A stretch of 64,000 nt of DNA from Hermodice carunculata. Its lineage: Eukaryota; Annelida; Polychaeta; Eunicida; Amphinomidae. Numbering within the stretch: the first letter of the stretch is position 1; each line of letters opens with the position of its first letter. The position numbers were made by a program, and so were the translations under genes. Below, piece by piece: positions 10,629-23,900 of this stretch. The stretch spans positions 49,778,634-49,842,633 of the forward strand of contig OZ026629.1 in assembly GCA_964020975.1 (NCBI GenBank), written 5' to 3'. The notes under the pieces are model-generated. The model made no database searches. It was not told where the DNA came from and saw nothing but the letters and a program-made list of their open reading frames with translations.

Positions 10629-13600
10629 TTTCATATTTATTAGTAATAGACCTACTTACCTATAGACTAATAATGGGTATGGCCTCCCAAGTCATGTCTC
10701 TCCAAAGTTTTATACCACCAGAATTAAGTTTCTGACTGTAAAATTCCCTACGCTACGCGGCCTGGCACAGAACCATCTATACCAGGCAGTTGACCCCATG
10801 CCTTGACCTCATCTTCAGTTATTCTTTGGCGGTCAAAACCCCAGAATGAACTGATGCGGGGAGGTTGGGTGGGCTTCTACGTAGGTAGTCTATAGGTATT
10901 ACATGTGCTAATAAATATGAAAACTAAGTTTACAGATGTATGTCAATACATTACCTACAGACTACTAATGAGTAGAGATATACCACCAGAGTCGGATGGT
11001 GGGTGATCATTCTGGCCTCCGGAGCATAAGTAGCCCATAAGAATGGAGTCAGAAAAGAGTTCTCTCTACCAAAGGTAACCTTGTTCAGCAAGCTGGGATT
11101 AAGTAACCCAAGAAAGGATGCATCATCCTCACAAGGATGAAAACCATCCCACTACATCAAGGTAAGAATTTTGCAGTGTGATTTAGGGTATATCACCCTA
11201 AGTTGCAAGTAGGTGTGTTCACCATCACATGTGACTATGCCCTGTTCAGCATGAACACATGGAGGAAGTAGGAATATCTGCTAATGAAAATAAATCCCTC
11301 TCAATGCAGGATAAATCCCTCAAGTAAAAGTCTGGTAACCTTGAGTGGGATCACCAGCGACAAGCCGCTATGATGTCTGAAAAATACACCTGTGTAAGAG
11401 TATCTAATGAAGACGCTATGACCCATATATCCAGACCCTGGTTGAAGAGCTCCAGCAGAAAATCAGCTATTGGATTGACATGGACTTCCCATGGGTCCAC
11501 CTGTGGAGGCTGCGGAACCTGCTCTTTACACTACCATTTGAAACAAGCCAACTTTGAGTCCTAGATTTTTACAGACGTGGCTTGAATTTTGCTTCTCGCG
11601 ACACTAGCTACCACTTTGTGAAAGAGGCCGGTATGTTCAAGGCTCTCTGTGACAGTCGCCAAGCATGCAGATGAAGAACCTGAGGACTTGAGTGGAATAT
11701 ATTTGATGCTGATTGACGTAGAAGTGTGTTACACTGTGACAGAGCTCCGGGATGCTCTAAGCTGAGCTCCAGTAGCTCTACTGGCCATGGTCTCTTAATT
11801 GGGCCACCATGGAGCAACTAGTATCAATTCTATTTCTTCCTGGTGGACCTTTGTCAGCATTCTGGGAAGTAGTGGAGTTGGATGGTATGCAGAAGCCCAC
11901 ATCCCGTTCCAACTGATGGACAAGGAAACACTGCCCACACCCTTTTGTCCTGAAAGGGAGACATGAATGTCGGGCATTTGTTGTTTTCTGCTGTTGTGAA
12001 CAGATCTATGTGAGGTGTTCCCACATTGCCTGTACCACTTGAGGGTGAAGCAACCACTCTGAGCTTATGATCTGATGTTTTCACAACAGCCGGTCGGTCC
12101 TCACATAGAGAGCCCTTGCGATGTGGGAGCATCTGAAAGTCACTTGGTGTAGCTGGCACCATGAAAATATCTGGCTGATTAAGGACAGAAGTTCCTGTGA
12201 CTTCGTTCCTCCCCACTTGTTGATATAAGCAAGAAGTCTAAATTAGATTATAGTCTCCTTGATATAAGCAATTACTGTGTGACTGTCTGACTTTACCAAC
12301 ATTTTTTTGCCCTGTACTCAACTCTGGAAGTGTAAAAGGGCCAAACGAATCGCCTCCAGCTCCATCCAGTTGACGGGATAGTCTTAGAGACGCCGAGGCC
12401 AAAAGCCTGATGCTATCAAGGAGATAGGGGGACTCCCCCACCCCTGAAGTGATGCATCAGTGAAGATCACTAGATCTTCCTTGAAAGGCTACAGTGTCTA
12501 GCCTTTCGTGACATTGTTGCAATGCCTCCACCATCACAGTGACTGTTTCACATCTTCCATAATCTGGATCAACTGACTTGAGGATGATTGATCCCAAAGC
12601 TGAAAAAAGCTTGCAGGAGTATCCACCAGTGCAACCATCCGTAAGGGACTTAAAAATCGAGGGACTTGAGTCCCTATCAGGCTTGTACAGTACCTGGTGG
12701 GTAAGGCCCGCTGATTGAGGAACAGAACCAAAATAGCCTGGAGCCTGTGGAACCTGCCCTCTGATGGGAAGCACTGATACTGGACTGTTTGATAATGAGT
12801 TCTAGAAACTCAAAGTCCTGAGTGAGCTCCAGATTGGACTTGGGGAAATTGACTAACAAGCTCAAGTCCATGCACATCATGAAGGTTAGTGCCGAATCCT
12901 GACATACGATAGACGGTGTTATTGCTCTCAATAGCCAGTTGTCCAAATAACCCCTCTGTGATGTGTGTAGTTAGTGACTAATCCCATCACCTGGTGAAAA
13001 TAAGTGGTGCCACAGCCAATCCAAACAGAAGAGCTTGGAATTGATAATTGGGAACCAAAAAAAAAGTCGACTGCAAAACCCTGGTGAACATGGGTTTTGC
13101 ACTACCTCTATCACCCGTTTCAACAATAGTTTGTCCCTTGCCTCTTGAAGCCTCCAGGCCGAGAGCAGATCACCCCAATGCTGAAAAGAACTTGAACAAT
13201 TTGATAGAAGGGGAGGACCTAATTCTTTAAAAGTAAGAACAAAGCCTCCACTTACCACATTAAAATATATTGGTTGTCTGTATATTGGCGCCATCTGTCC
13301 ACATTGTCCACGCGTCGCCCTCAGACCTGTCTGTCTGACGACCCCGGAACTGGACACAACAATTGAGAGACTTGACGGCAGGTTTGCCACAGCTATCAGG
13401 CCAATTTCCAGCAGACAATCAAGGTCTTAATGATGGTAAACATTGACATGAACATGTGGTAGGTAACAAGCAATTTAAGCCTTCCATCCATTCCAGACAG
13501 CAGGATGGTTTTGTTACCAGGGATGTTCGAAGTGGCAGAAGTGACAGTATTCACAACAGTAAGTCTAATTTGAAAGACTTTTCTTGCAAGCCAAAACTTT

Positions 13601-14562
13601 TGTTCTACTATGCATGGGAACACTGCAACTTAAATTCTGACACTGATCAACAGTGGAGCTCTCGCTGTGGGGTCCCATGGCACTGTAGTGGCACATGCGG
13701 GATTTTAGTGGACCTGGAAAGTAAATTGGCAGGCTGCACTTGTTGTATCACAGCCTGTCCAAGTCCCTAGCTTGCGATTCTATCTGTTCTGCCACATATG
13801 CGCAGAATCGGTTTCACCCTCTGGACATTAAGTGTGACATAGGTCTAGGTTGGTGTCATTGTCTGGTTGTTGACCGTCCTTGCCTGCTGTCCGATGACAT
13901 GGGATTCAGGGGTGGGCTGCAGGGACTCTTCTGCCTCCTCTTCTTATGCGGTGCTGGTCCGGGGAAGGGGACAACAGGACAGGGCTATGGGAGTGGGACC
14001 TATAAGTACGTCTAGAAGTCCTGGAGGCTGGTTCTGGTACCCTAGTTGGCAAGATCACAGCTGGCACTGTGGCTGGTATGGGTTCTGCTGGTACTGCCAC
14101 CTTGGCTGGTGGGGTACCGCTGGTACCCTTGGTTCGGTCATTGAGCCCACAACACGTAAAGGCCTCATGCACCATGGACCCAAGCCCGAAGCACAAGAGA
14201 ACAAAGTTCTCGATGTGGCCTAAGGGATGCAAAAAAGGTTCACCCCTCCAAAAATAAAATGTTTGCCGAAAGAATCTGCATACAGAGGGGAGTTACGCCA
14301 TGAATTACTGCAGTCTATCAGCACGCAAGCAAACTGTTAAGAGACACTTCTCGGACTCGAACAAAGCCACATCAAGGTCACCAAATGAGAATTACTGAAG
14401 TACAAGGTAAAAGCACAGGGTCAGTTGCCTGGTATAAATGATGCTGTGGAGGGCCCCATAGCAGAAGCAGTCAGAAGATTAATTCTGGTGGCATTCAACT
14501 TTGGAGAGACAGGACCCGAGAGGTCACCACCCATTAGTAGTCTAGAGCTAATGTATTAGGAC
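10629..14562 (-). mobile_element. DIRS-type tyrosine-recombinase retroelement (fossil)
   Basis: The ends are inverted copies: the block CTCTCCAAAG...CCACCAGAATTAA near 10690-10730 matches in inverse 14480-14560, as expected for DIRS terminal repeats. A further internal inverted segment pairs 10629-10670 with 10882-10925, resembling the internal complementary region. On the minus strand the order is a gag-like part (about 13.9-14.26 kb), then reverse transcriptase/RNase H similarity (about 13.4-11.8 kb, with motif-like FGLAVAP and FTDASLQGWG), then a region in the tyrosine-recombinase position (about 11.6-11.0 kb). It is broken many times (roughly ten or more) and is an old copy. Confidence 0.72.
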
Positions 14563-14599
14563 ATAAAGAGAGCTCTTTCATCCTTTACAGTGGGTCAAA

Positions 14600-15620
14600 G
14601 CAGCACCAAAGAAAGGGATGCCTATTTAGTTGCTTCTTGTAGTTATATCCATCTGGACTGCCAGGGTCAAAGTGGTCGACCCCCGTGTGCCTTACCACCC
14701 TTGCCCATAAAAAAAAATCGAAACAGGTTATTGCAAAATTCACTGATAGCAGAAACAACAAACACAAATTATATTAACAGATTGTTTTAATGAATGGAAC
14801 TCAAGAGCTTGGTATGTTTTATGTACACATCACCATACAGACTTCACCTAAGAATATCATCATAGAAATCTATAAATATGGGGCAAATGCTTTGGCAGCA
14901 AAAATATGTTGGTTACGTGTGTTCAGATGAACCTGGAGATGATTGAAATAGTTAAGCTCAGGATACATGCACATTGCAAAATCAGTTTGCATAGGCAGTT
15001 GGGTGTGCACTCGCCTATTGAACCATGTATACCAACTCTCCCTGGACAGCTGGCAACTGTATCTACATACTGGTCAGAAAGCACAATTGATTTGGGTTGT
15101 GTGTGTATAAGGTGGGTGATCACACCACATAATAAAATATTATGAATGTACAACCCAGTAGTCAGTAACACAAAAAATTTCTTGAAAAATATATCAGCTG
15201 GAACAAACCTGGAATCAAAAACCTGCCATTACATTGAGACCCAATGACAATGTTAACTTTAATTCTCAATGCTACATCCAACTTTATTTGAAAGGGAGAA
15301 AGTAAGGGAGGGAGCATGTTGTTTCCTATTTTAACTTTTCTTACCACTGAATTCAACCTTTTACATGATCGAGCACAGAATAGTCAAAAAACGCCTGTCC
15401 TCAGACCTGTACTTGCTAACCAATTTTCACCGTTTTCAAAAAACAAAACAAAAAAACAAAAAAAAAAAACAAAAAACAAATATATATCAGTGATAAATAA
15501 TGCAGGTCTGTAATCAATGAAGCATAACAACACATATGCTTCAGCCCGTAACAAGTTTTGCAAAAAGTATTCTCCTGTAATCAGGGATGAGAGCAGTACA
15601 ATGTACGAACTATTTAACTC
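14600..15620. other. No gene or repeat recognised
   Basis: About 1 kb of AT-rich sequence with an A-rich stretch at 15437-15480. Short open frames here show no conserved motifs. Confidence 0.5.
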
Positions 15621-15630
15621 GACTCCTACA

Positions 15631-16080
15631 AGCCTTCCTCACTAAAGGATCTCTCTTCGCAATACAGCACAATGCATCCTTGTAACAAAGTTAGATTTTG
15701 CTGTATAGTATAAAAGCTGTTACACCTTGCTAGATTTACACACACTGTTCACAAAAGCCTGGGTAAAAAAGCACAATTCCTAAAGAAAAGTGGTCTAACC
15801 TGTAATTACTGTATGCAAGACTGACCCATGTCACTCTTGATAGATGTAGTATTTATTCCAGCCTTTGTCAGTGCCTTCAAACTGACCTTCACTCTTCTAA
15901 TGTTAATAACAAAAGAAATTGCGAAATCTCAATTATCATTCCAAATTAAAATTCACCATTAAATGGCCTTCATTTTGAACTTACGGGGGCAAAAAAGAAT
16001 GGATAAGGCCAACAGCCCCACCTGGTGTGCTTTGGGCACACTACACCGAAACTACCAGGACAGCTGTTGGCTCATTCCAG
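15631..16080 (+). repeat. Interspersed repeat, copy B, without the array
   Basis: Paralogue of 1241-2095. Shared blocks include AAGCCTTCCTCAC, GTATAAAAGCTGTT, GCTAGATTTACA and GATGTAGTATTTA. It contains only one degenerate unit (CACTCTTGATAGATG) at about 15831 where copy A has about twelve. Confidence 0.7.
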
Positions 16081-18811
16081 AATGTAGTGCTGAAACCAGC
16101 CTAAAATAGACAAAACTTCGCTTACTATATATCCATTTGTTTACAAATTTTAATGTTTCTATTCAGTACTGCATGTATCCAAAACACGAGGTACTTCCAC
16201 TTCATCTGCTTTGTTGAGCTGGTAAAAGTGAAGACATCTTATGACAGATGTGCTCTGTGCACAGCAGCTTGTTTAGTCAGGGAGTGCAGAGAACCTATAT
16301 CTTTGCTGTACATACATGTAGCCTGGTGGGCAAGCAAAGTGAACCACTCATACATGTTGTGAGAGACAATGCATGTATTAAGTTGTTATGGTGAAATAAT
16401 TTCATATTTCAATTTCATTTACTGAAATTCTCTATTTTCTTATAATTCATGATCAAATTAAAACTGGAAATTAAAAAATCGTGAATTTTTGTGACTATGA
16501 GTTGCATTGTTTATTCTCCTCCGAACACATCTTTTTTTTTCCATGAAAGTGCATGCATTTCAACATATTGGGATCTTTTTGCTGGAAAATATTTGGTAAC
16601 TCATTCTTTAGGGTAAAAATAACAAATTTAAACTTTGCAAATTTGTCAACAACTGAAAAAGACAACAACAAAGAGTGTAAACGTGAAAATGAAGTAATTT
16701 ACACTAGTTTTACTTTTGTGATGTCCATGTGATATGAATGTTGAATACATTACAGCACTTCTGATGAAGTATCGAACAACGTGAAACAGAATTTACATCT
16801 TGCCCATTTCTTACAGCAGGCTTAATGCACAGGTGGAGTTAATTAACTTAAAGTGTACACACCTCTACAGCCAAATCCCTTGTCTTCCAAGATCTACAGA
16901 ATGATAGTGTCCATTTTGTATAGGCACAGTAAAATCTGCACACAAAATAGACAATATTTGTATGAGCTGACTGTCCAGGATTAAAAAAAAACTAACTAAG
17001 GGCAAACTGAATTTAAAAAGCTTAACTACGTGTAATAGGTAGTCATCTATACTCAAATGAACAGGTTAACAGCTGTCTTGTCTTGTGGAAATTGTAATGT
17101 GAGCATAAATCTTGCAATGCCAGCTGTCCACAGGAAGTTTGTTTTACATGATATCACAAAACTGTACACAATAAAATCCTTAATGAAAAATAAGTCTCAG
17201 TAAAGTGGGCCCATATGCTGATCATGCATGCCACAACAGCACTTCATTACTACCAACTATCTATCAAAACAAAAAATGCAAATTTACATGCCTCCAACAC
17301 CAATAGGCAGTTGTACTTATTATATACAATATCAGTACAAAGCTACAAGCATTCATACTGACAAAATTACTTCTCTGTAATTATCATAATAGTGTTGCCA
17401 TCAGTTGCCTTGTGCGAAGCAGAGGTGTCCATTACTCAGATGGAGTGTTCACTGTCCTAAATCTTATTTCAGGGCATCCCAGTGCCTATTTTTCTGACAG
17501 CATGTTTTATCCTCAGGACAGCATTCCACTGTGGCATCTCATTGGTAGTTTTTGCCCAAGTTTTTATTGCATGGTCATCCCACCATGCATATTCAGCTAT
17601 ATGCTGCACATGCAACATTTCCATCAACCACAAATACTGGTACCTTGTTTTTTCTTCATTTCATCGTGTACATTTGTATCTCCTCAATCCTTGAACATTT
17701 GAACAGCAAGTTTATAATATACTTCACACACTACAGATGTTGTTTTCTTCCTCTCCAAGGTCCTAATATAGGACCACATTTTCACAAGTGAAAAACACGG
17801 ACTATAAAATACTGAAGATTTCAATCACTCATAAAGTAGGACAAACATAACTTGCGTACCAATTCAAAAAAAAAAAAGCAGTGCACAATGAGACTGGACA
17901 GAAGGGATATCAAATACATGTCTCTGACACTGTACATGTTAACTATGGGCTTCATAAATGTCTATGCACCAACTTCCAGATTCCAGAGTTGGAGGTAAAC
18001 TTTCCTCGTCCAGGAATCCAATGGTTCACATTCTACAATGCTCCTCCCGCTACATTCCTATCTCGTGCCATGCCTGTTCAGTGTTGCACTGTGTCAGTCC
18101 TCGTCCGGCAAGCAGAGGATTGCCTGACATGCACACCAGCTAGCTTTCTGTTCTTGCAGAGTGATTTACATCAGTCACGTCATCTTCTCTGTTGATGTGC
18201 AGCCCCATCAGAGTCTGCTTCCTCACCTGCAGCCCAACACAACACAGCTCTTTTGATCTCCATCTAACTTCACCCCTTTCCAACAAACTTTACCACGTTA
18301 TTTCTTTTTCAATGTTCAAGCTAATAAATCACAACTTTCTGGTCCATCTTTTTTACTTCTCTCCCTGCCTGCCCCACCCCAGTATGTGGAGTCCATACAA
18401 CTTGTCAGTCATTACCACATGCATTTGACTGCTCAGGCTATAAGTATCCCCTTCAATATACGTAAGCACAATCATCATTACTATATGACTTTAACGCCCA
18501 TAACGTAAGCACAGTAGTCATACACGACTAGTTACATGTAGACAATATTTTGGCAACAATTCAAATACATATACTCCAGCTCCACCTGTTGATTTTTAAG
18601 AGATACTAATATATCATCAACTAATGTTACACAAGGTCATTACAATCATTGAAGGTACAAAGAGCCCTTCACACATCTCCACATTATCTGCATGTTACTC
18701 CAGGACATTCTGCATCAGATTACATTCAAGTTATGTACAGCCAGCCATGGAAGCTACAAAGCTGCATCAAAGACTTTTGTATCTATCAAACATCCTCATG
18801 CAGTGCCACCT

Positions 18812-18985
18812 GTTGAGAGACCCCCCAATAAGAGACCATCCTCTCTCAAGACACCATTTTGAAAAGCCCAAAATCCTATTCTTCCAATGTAATTGTACCT
18901 CTAATGATAGACCACCTGTCCTGAAAGACCACCTTTTACGTAGCCCTGAGGAGCAGTCTCACAAGCAAGGGACTACTGTATATAA
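18812..18985. mobile_element. Decayed copy of the 59.7-kb mariner-like MITE
   Basis: The block TGTAATTGTACCTCTAATGA, followed by TAGACCACCTGTC, matches in inverse the interior of the element at 59744-59927. The terminal repeats are eroded, and only GGGACTACTGTA remains at the right edge. Confidence 0.5.
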
Positions 18986-20683
18986 CTTTTCATTTTTTTT
19001 TTTTTTTAGGTTGTCATTACAAGTTGAGCTTGAATTCAAACCACAGTGCACATGTAGATTTGACTCATCAGCCTTTTTCCCCCACCACTTCTGTTACAGG
19101 GGCATTGTTTTAAGAAATCACATTTGCCCTTTGTTGTAATTTACCTATCGACCACAGAATTTGGTTGCCCCCACTGCAAGTTCCTTCCATTCACTTGCCC
19201 TGTCTCAGGTAAGTGCACATGGAAGTTGGAGACCTCTGAACATTTTGCAACACCAATGTGCCTCGCCTTCCCAGTACCTAGGACCATAGCTGGGGCACCC
19301 ACAATTGTGTCGGTCATATCTACATGGGGAAAGGATTTTTGATCACCAGTCTGCCTCAGGTATGGTGACTGTTTCTTGCACCTGGAAATTTCTTAGTTTT
19401 GTTTTGTTTCCTTTTCTTTTTTTTTTTTTTTCCAAGCTCAACCACTGAAACTGGAAACAAAGCAAGCATTACAAATGTGGATATAGCTGATGTTAATATG
19501 CCAAATACTTTCACTTTCTACACTAACCTGTTTGAGTACAGTATGTAGGTACAGTTTATACATTTGTAGATGGATGGAATCGTGGGGAGGGTTAGGGTTA
19601 GGGTTACACGGGTGGGGGTTACCCAACAATGATAGCCAACCTCTCTGGAGAGAAGCTCATTAAAAATGCTACAGTTCATCTGTATTTGAAGACTAATCTT
19701 CACCATTTCACCCATAATATTTTTTGGCCAACCCATTTTTTAAAAGGCAACACATCCACAAATACCGTCATTAATCTGTTCAGTATCAATAAGCCACAAC
19801 AGCCAAAGTGTCTGCTTCAAAACTGGATCACAATTATTCCAGTGCACACAACGCCAAACTGGTTACGTTGGACTGACTTGCACAGTTCATTGTTCATCTC
19901 AAAATAAAGATATAAATTCATTTATAGCTCAATTCAAAGTCGGAAAATGAAGCCCAAAAGCTGGACAGCTGAACAACAACCATACAGATTTCCAGAGCTT
20001 GACATTAACACTTTCCAGTTGGAGTTCGTGTATGTGCGGACTCACTTTTCAAGATCATTTTGCAAGTAATGTTGCATGAAAGAACCACTGATTAGCGCTA
20101 AACATCATGTTTAACATGTACACTTCCCCGTCACAGCATTAATTTGGTGATTGGAACACCATCGTAAATTTTGTTCCAGTTTTTGAACTTGCAGCTGGCA
20201 CCTGTCAAAATTGATGTGTGTAAAAGGTCACATGGTACACTGCATCATGGCAGCCAAAGGCCATCAACGGTTTACGGTCCTCAAAGTGCTTGATATGCTC
20301 GTCATTGACAGCTGAATTATAAATTTCAGAGCTAAAATGGTACAAATTGTAAGAAAGAGGTGTCAATTCACATATCGGCTGCATGTTTGGACATTCCCGT
20401 TACATTTTGGATTGATTAATAACATTTTATAGTCATATGATCCTACGATTTGCTGGAAAAAAAAAAAGCATAATTCCAACATCGTGGCCATGTCACACGC
20501 CCTTGACATAATTCTGCCAACTCATATTTTGAGGTCTATTTGCAGCTTGCCTGTGGCTAAAGTTTCTGACTCGCAAACTTTCTAAATATGGTCACAAATC
20601 TGTTTCAATTGAAATTTACTGAATTCATGTGGCTATGTAGATTGCAGTAATAGGTCAGCTTATCAGATAAGCCTACCAACATG

Positions 20684-20911
20684 GTTGCCATGGCAACTGT
20701 CCCAAATTATATCCGATACAAACTATGTATTTTGCAAAAATCAAAGGCATCTACTGTAAATGTATTTGTGATACGACTTGTCAAGATCCCAGCAATAGAA
20801 AAAGGCTTAGGAATGCAAAATTGACCTTAGTGAACCATTTCATATTAAAACACTTTTGTGTGTGTGCAAAATATCAGAATATGAAACAAAACTATGGTTA
20901 CCATGGCAACC
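20684..20911. promoter_or_regulatory. Two X-box (RFX-type) motifs
   Basis: GTTGCCATGGCAAC at 20684-20697 is a perfect palindromic X-box. GGTTACCATGGCAACC at 20896-20911 is a near-perfect second one, about 212 bp away. RFX factors bind such sites, often at ciliary genes. No promoter is recognised nearby. Confidence 0.4.
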
Positions 20912-23900
20912 AAGTGTTACACTTATTAGTTCCTATTTTGACACTTACGGTACCCAAGGGCACTACTTGTACAGAAGATGTTGATATATAGTTATGATGA
21001 CTAGTTATACATAGATACAGAATAAATTGGGCCCAGCATTTGGAATTTTGCCCCCAATCCCCAGACACAGGCTAAATAAGCCAATGAAATATCCCACACT
21101 GGAAAGTGTCACGGCATTTCGTTACCTGTCCTAAACCACTTTTTGTCTAAAATTTGGAAAATACAGCAGGATAAATCTCTATTAAACTCAAATTTTTTTT
21201 ATTTGTCCTGCCTGTAAATTCACTTGTCCAGGACAAGGGAACTTGCCTTAATATCAAGCACTGATTCTTTTATTTTCTCAGCTTGGCGTCTACAGAACTA
21301 CACAATACTACATATTTCACAACAAAATTTAGGTACTGAAACAATTACTTGAAGTCACAATTTCCTTTAATGTCGTATTTCATTTATTTCTCAGGCAGAC
21401 AAATGTGTGTGAACTGTGCACACACAAACTCCAACTTCATCTGCAACCAGTTGCATACCCAATGACCAATCATGTTGGCAGGTCAAAGTTAAAACCTTTT
21501 GTCCACAGACTGAACAGATTTCAGGCAAAACTGATAGTATATGTTGCCCTTACACTGAAAGAAGTCCTCTGGAGGCTTATTTCCTTTCACCTTCTATTGC
21601 CAAATTTTACCCTTTCCTTGAAAGAAAAAAAAAAAAAAACTAAAGAAAAAAAAAAAACTGGTTACACATTGAACGGTACAAAGGTTTGAAATCTGCTGAT
21701 GCCAATCCATCAAAGCAAGCCCAAAGATTTCTTTCTCCTGATCTTCATATTCTTCCCTTAACAACTTTCAAATACAGATACCAAATGTTATTTGAATAAA
21801 AATATGTTGATCTGAGCCTTCAATTGACGTAAACATGATAAAATGCAATTTGAAGATGCACTTTCACTTGTAATTATAAGCACCTGGAGTTGTTGCACTA
21901 AGACTCTATACACGAGTCAGCACTTGAACTGTCTTGGTCTTTCGTGGGCGTCTTCACATACATCTGCAAGCTTGAGTGAAACAAGGTCCATTTACATGTG
22001 ATCAATTGATGTTCTACACGTATATATACAAAAGACCTACTACAATTACTGTACACTAAAGCAGTTAAGCTCCTACAACCCAACATTTTGCACACATCAA
22101 GTACAATATTTGCCCACCTCTTCTCTTGCCCCAAATTGTATGGATCTCCTAATTTCCAGGAATTAATTGATGCAAATGATCCCTCACCATACCTCCCATC
22201 CCCACACATATCCCTCACTTGCGAAAGGGTTAAATGCATGTGGTCTTCAGTGAGCTAAGCCACCACCCCCATCACACTGACTGATACAAGCATATCCACC
22301 TCCTAATTTGTTTTTTTTTGTGGCCATGTGATCATCAAAGTATGAATACATCATATCCCTCCTGCAAGTCAAGAAGGTCTAATAATGCTACTAAGGGACC
22401 ACTTTTTAACTGGAAAAAAATCAGCTGAAAAACTTGTTACTTCTGGGAGAAATATTCAACAAAATTAAAGTCAGTGTGCATGCACCAGTGATACTTAACT
22501 ATATAAAGGCTTCTTCAAACTTTCCACAAGAAGAGATGTTAAGTCAGATTCAGTGTTCTCTGCAGCTCAAATCACAGGAAAATTTACCATCTTTTCACTT
22601 TGCTCCTTGCCCTTTCTGTCCCATTTATTTCTCATGCCACATATCTTTGTGACATTTGAAGTTCCCCACACAATATATTTTGATGTATACATTGGAAAAA
22701 AAAAAATACAGCACTTCATTCATTTTAAGTTACTTAACATTTCAAGCTTTAGGATTTCCCTTTTTCCGTGTTGTAGAAATGTTCTCACTCTGGACTTCCA
22801 TTTCTGTATGTACCATTTTCACTCTGCATGTGCTCTTCTTGATGAAAGCAGCTTGCCCTCTTGAAAAGTTGCAGAAACCACTGACATTTTAGTTCATTTT
22901 GCAGATTCCACTACAGGATCTCAACACCTTGCAAGCTTTCCATCAATTCATATTTAACACCTCAAACGTAACACCTCAACACATTGTTTTTTCTGTTTAT
23001 TACTATTTAAAGTTGCACTCCCAGGTTACCATCTTTCTACTTTCAGAACAGCGGGGGGCAAAACCATGCAGAACAACTCTAATTTAGTTTTTAATTTTAA
23101 ATGATTTCATAGAGATAACATAAGTTCATGAGTCTTACTTTACTGCACAGCAGTATTGTTCCAATTTATCAATTTTGTCAAAAATGGTTAATTTTCAGAC
23201 AGATTACCTGTCACCAAATACAAAATTCAACTGCAGCCAACTGTAACACTTCCATTGTTGTTTCTCTTTCTTGACAAAGCCAGCACAGGTAAGCTTAGTA
23301 CGCTTTAACACCACATTAACACAACATTGAAATACCTTATATGAAAGTCAGGTGACACCAGTCGACTTCTTATTGAGGTACTCCTGCGTTGTGATCATAA
23401 ACTGGAGTCATTACCCTCCATTAAGCAATGCTGATGATTTTAGTGAACCCCCACATTGCTGGCACCTTTACGGTATGCATTGCTTCACTCAGTACAACTG
23501 CAATGCCATGACAAAAATCGAAAGTGATGTAAAGACACCTTTTTCAACTAACCCTCAGATTTGTAATTGTCACCACTGTCAACATCTTCACCAGTTATCA
23601 AGTGAGCACCCACCACAACCATGGCCATGAAATACATATGCTTCTGACCATACACTCAGATTATCTCTCTTTTCATAAACTTTACAAAATAAAGACAAGA
23701 AAATCTTAAATGGTTTGATTTGTATCTCTCTGGTCCATGGGGTTGGATTTGAAAGGCTCACTTCAACATTTATCAAAAGAATGCACATTTACAAATGAAC
23801 AGACACCAAGTTTCAATGCTTGTGTTACATGAAGCTCGTACACCAATGCATGCAACACTAGTACACCAGCCACCATCCTGTTTTTAAATTGCTTTACATG

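Noticed and set aside
18624-19139. 171-codon plus-strand open frame
   Set aside because: It has no recognisable domain, low-complexity Phe runs, and overlaps a decayed MITE. It is most likely chance in the Rab10 3' flank.
19589-19606. Three TTAGGG units suggesting an interstitial telomere
   Set aside because: Only 18 bp, which is too short to mean more than chance in G-rich sequence.
21898-22239. 113-codon minus-strand frame in the Rab10 3' region
   Set aside because: It shows no family resemblance or splice context and lies in probable UTR or intergenic sequence.
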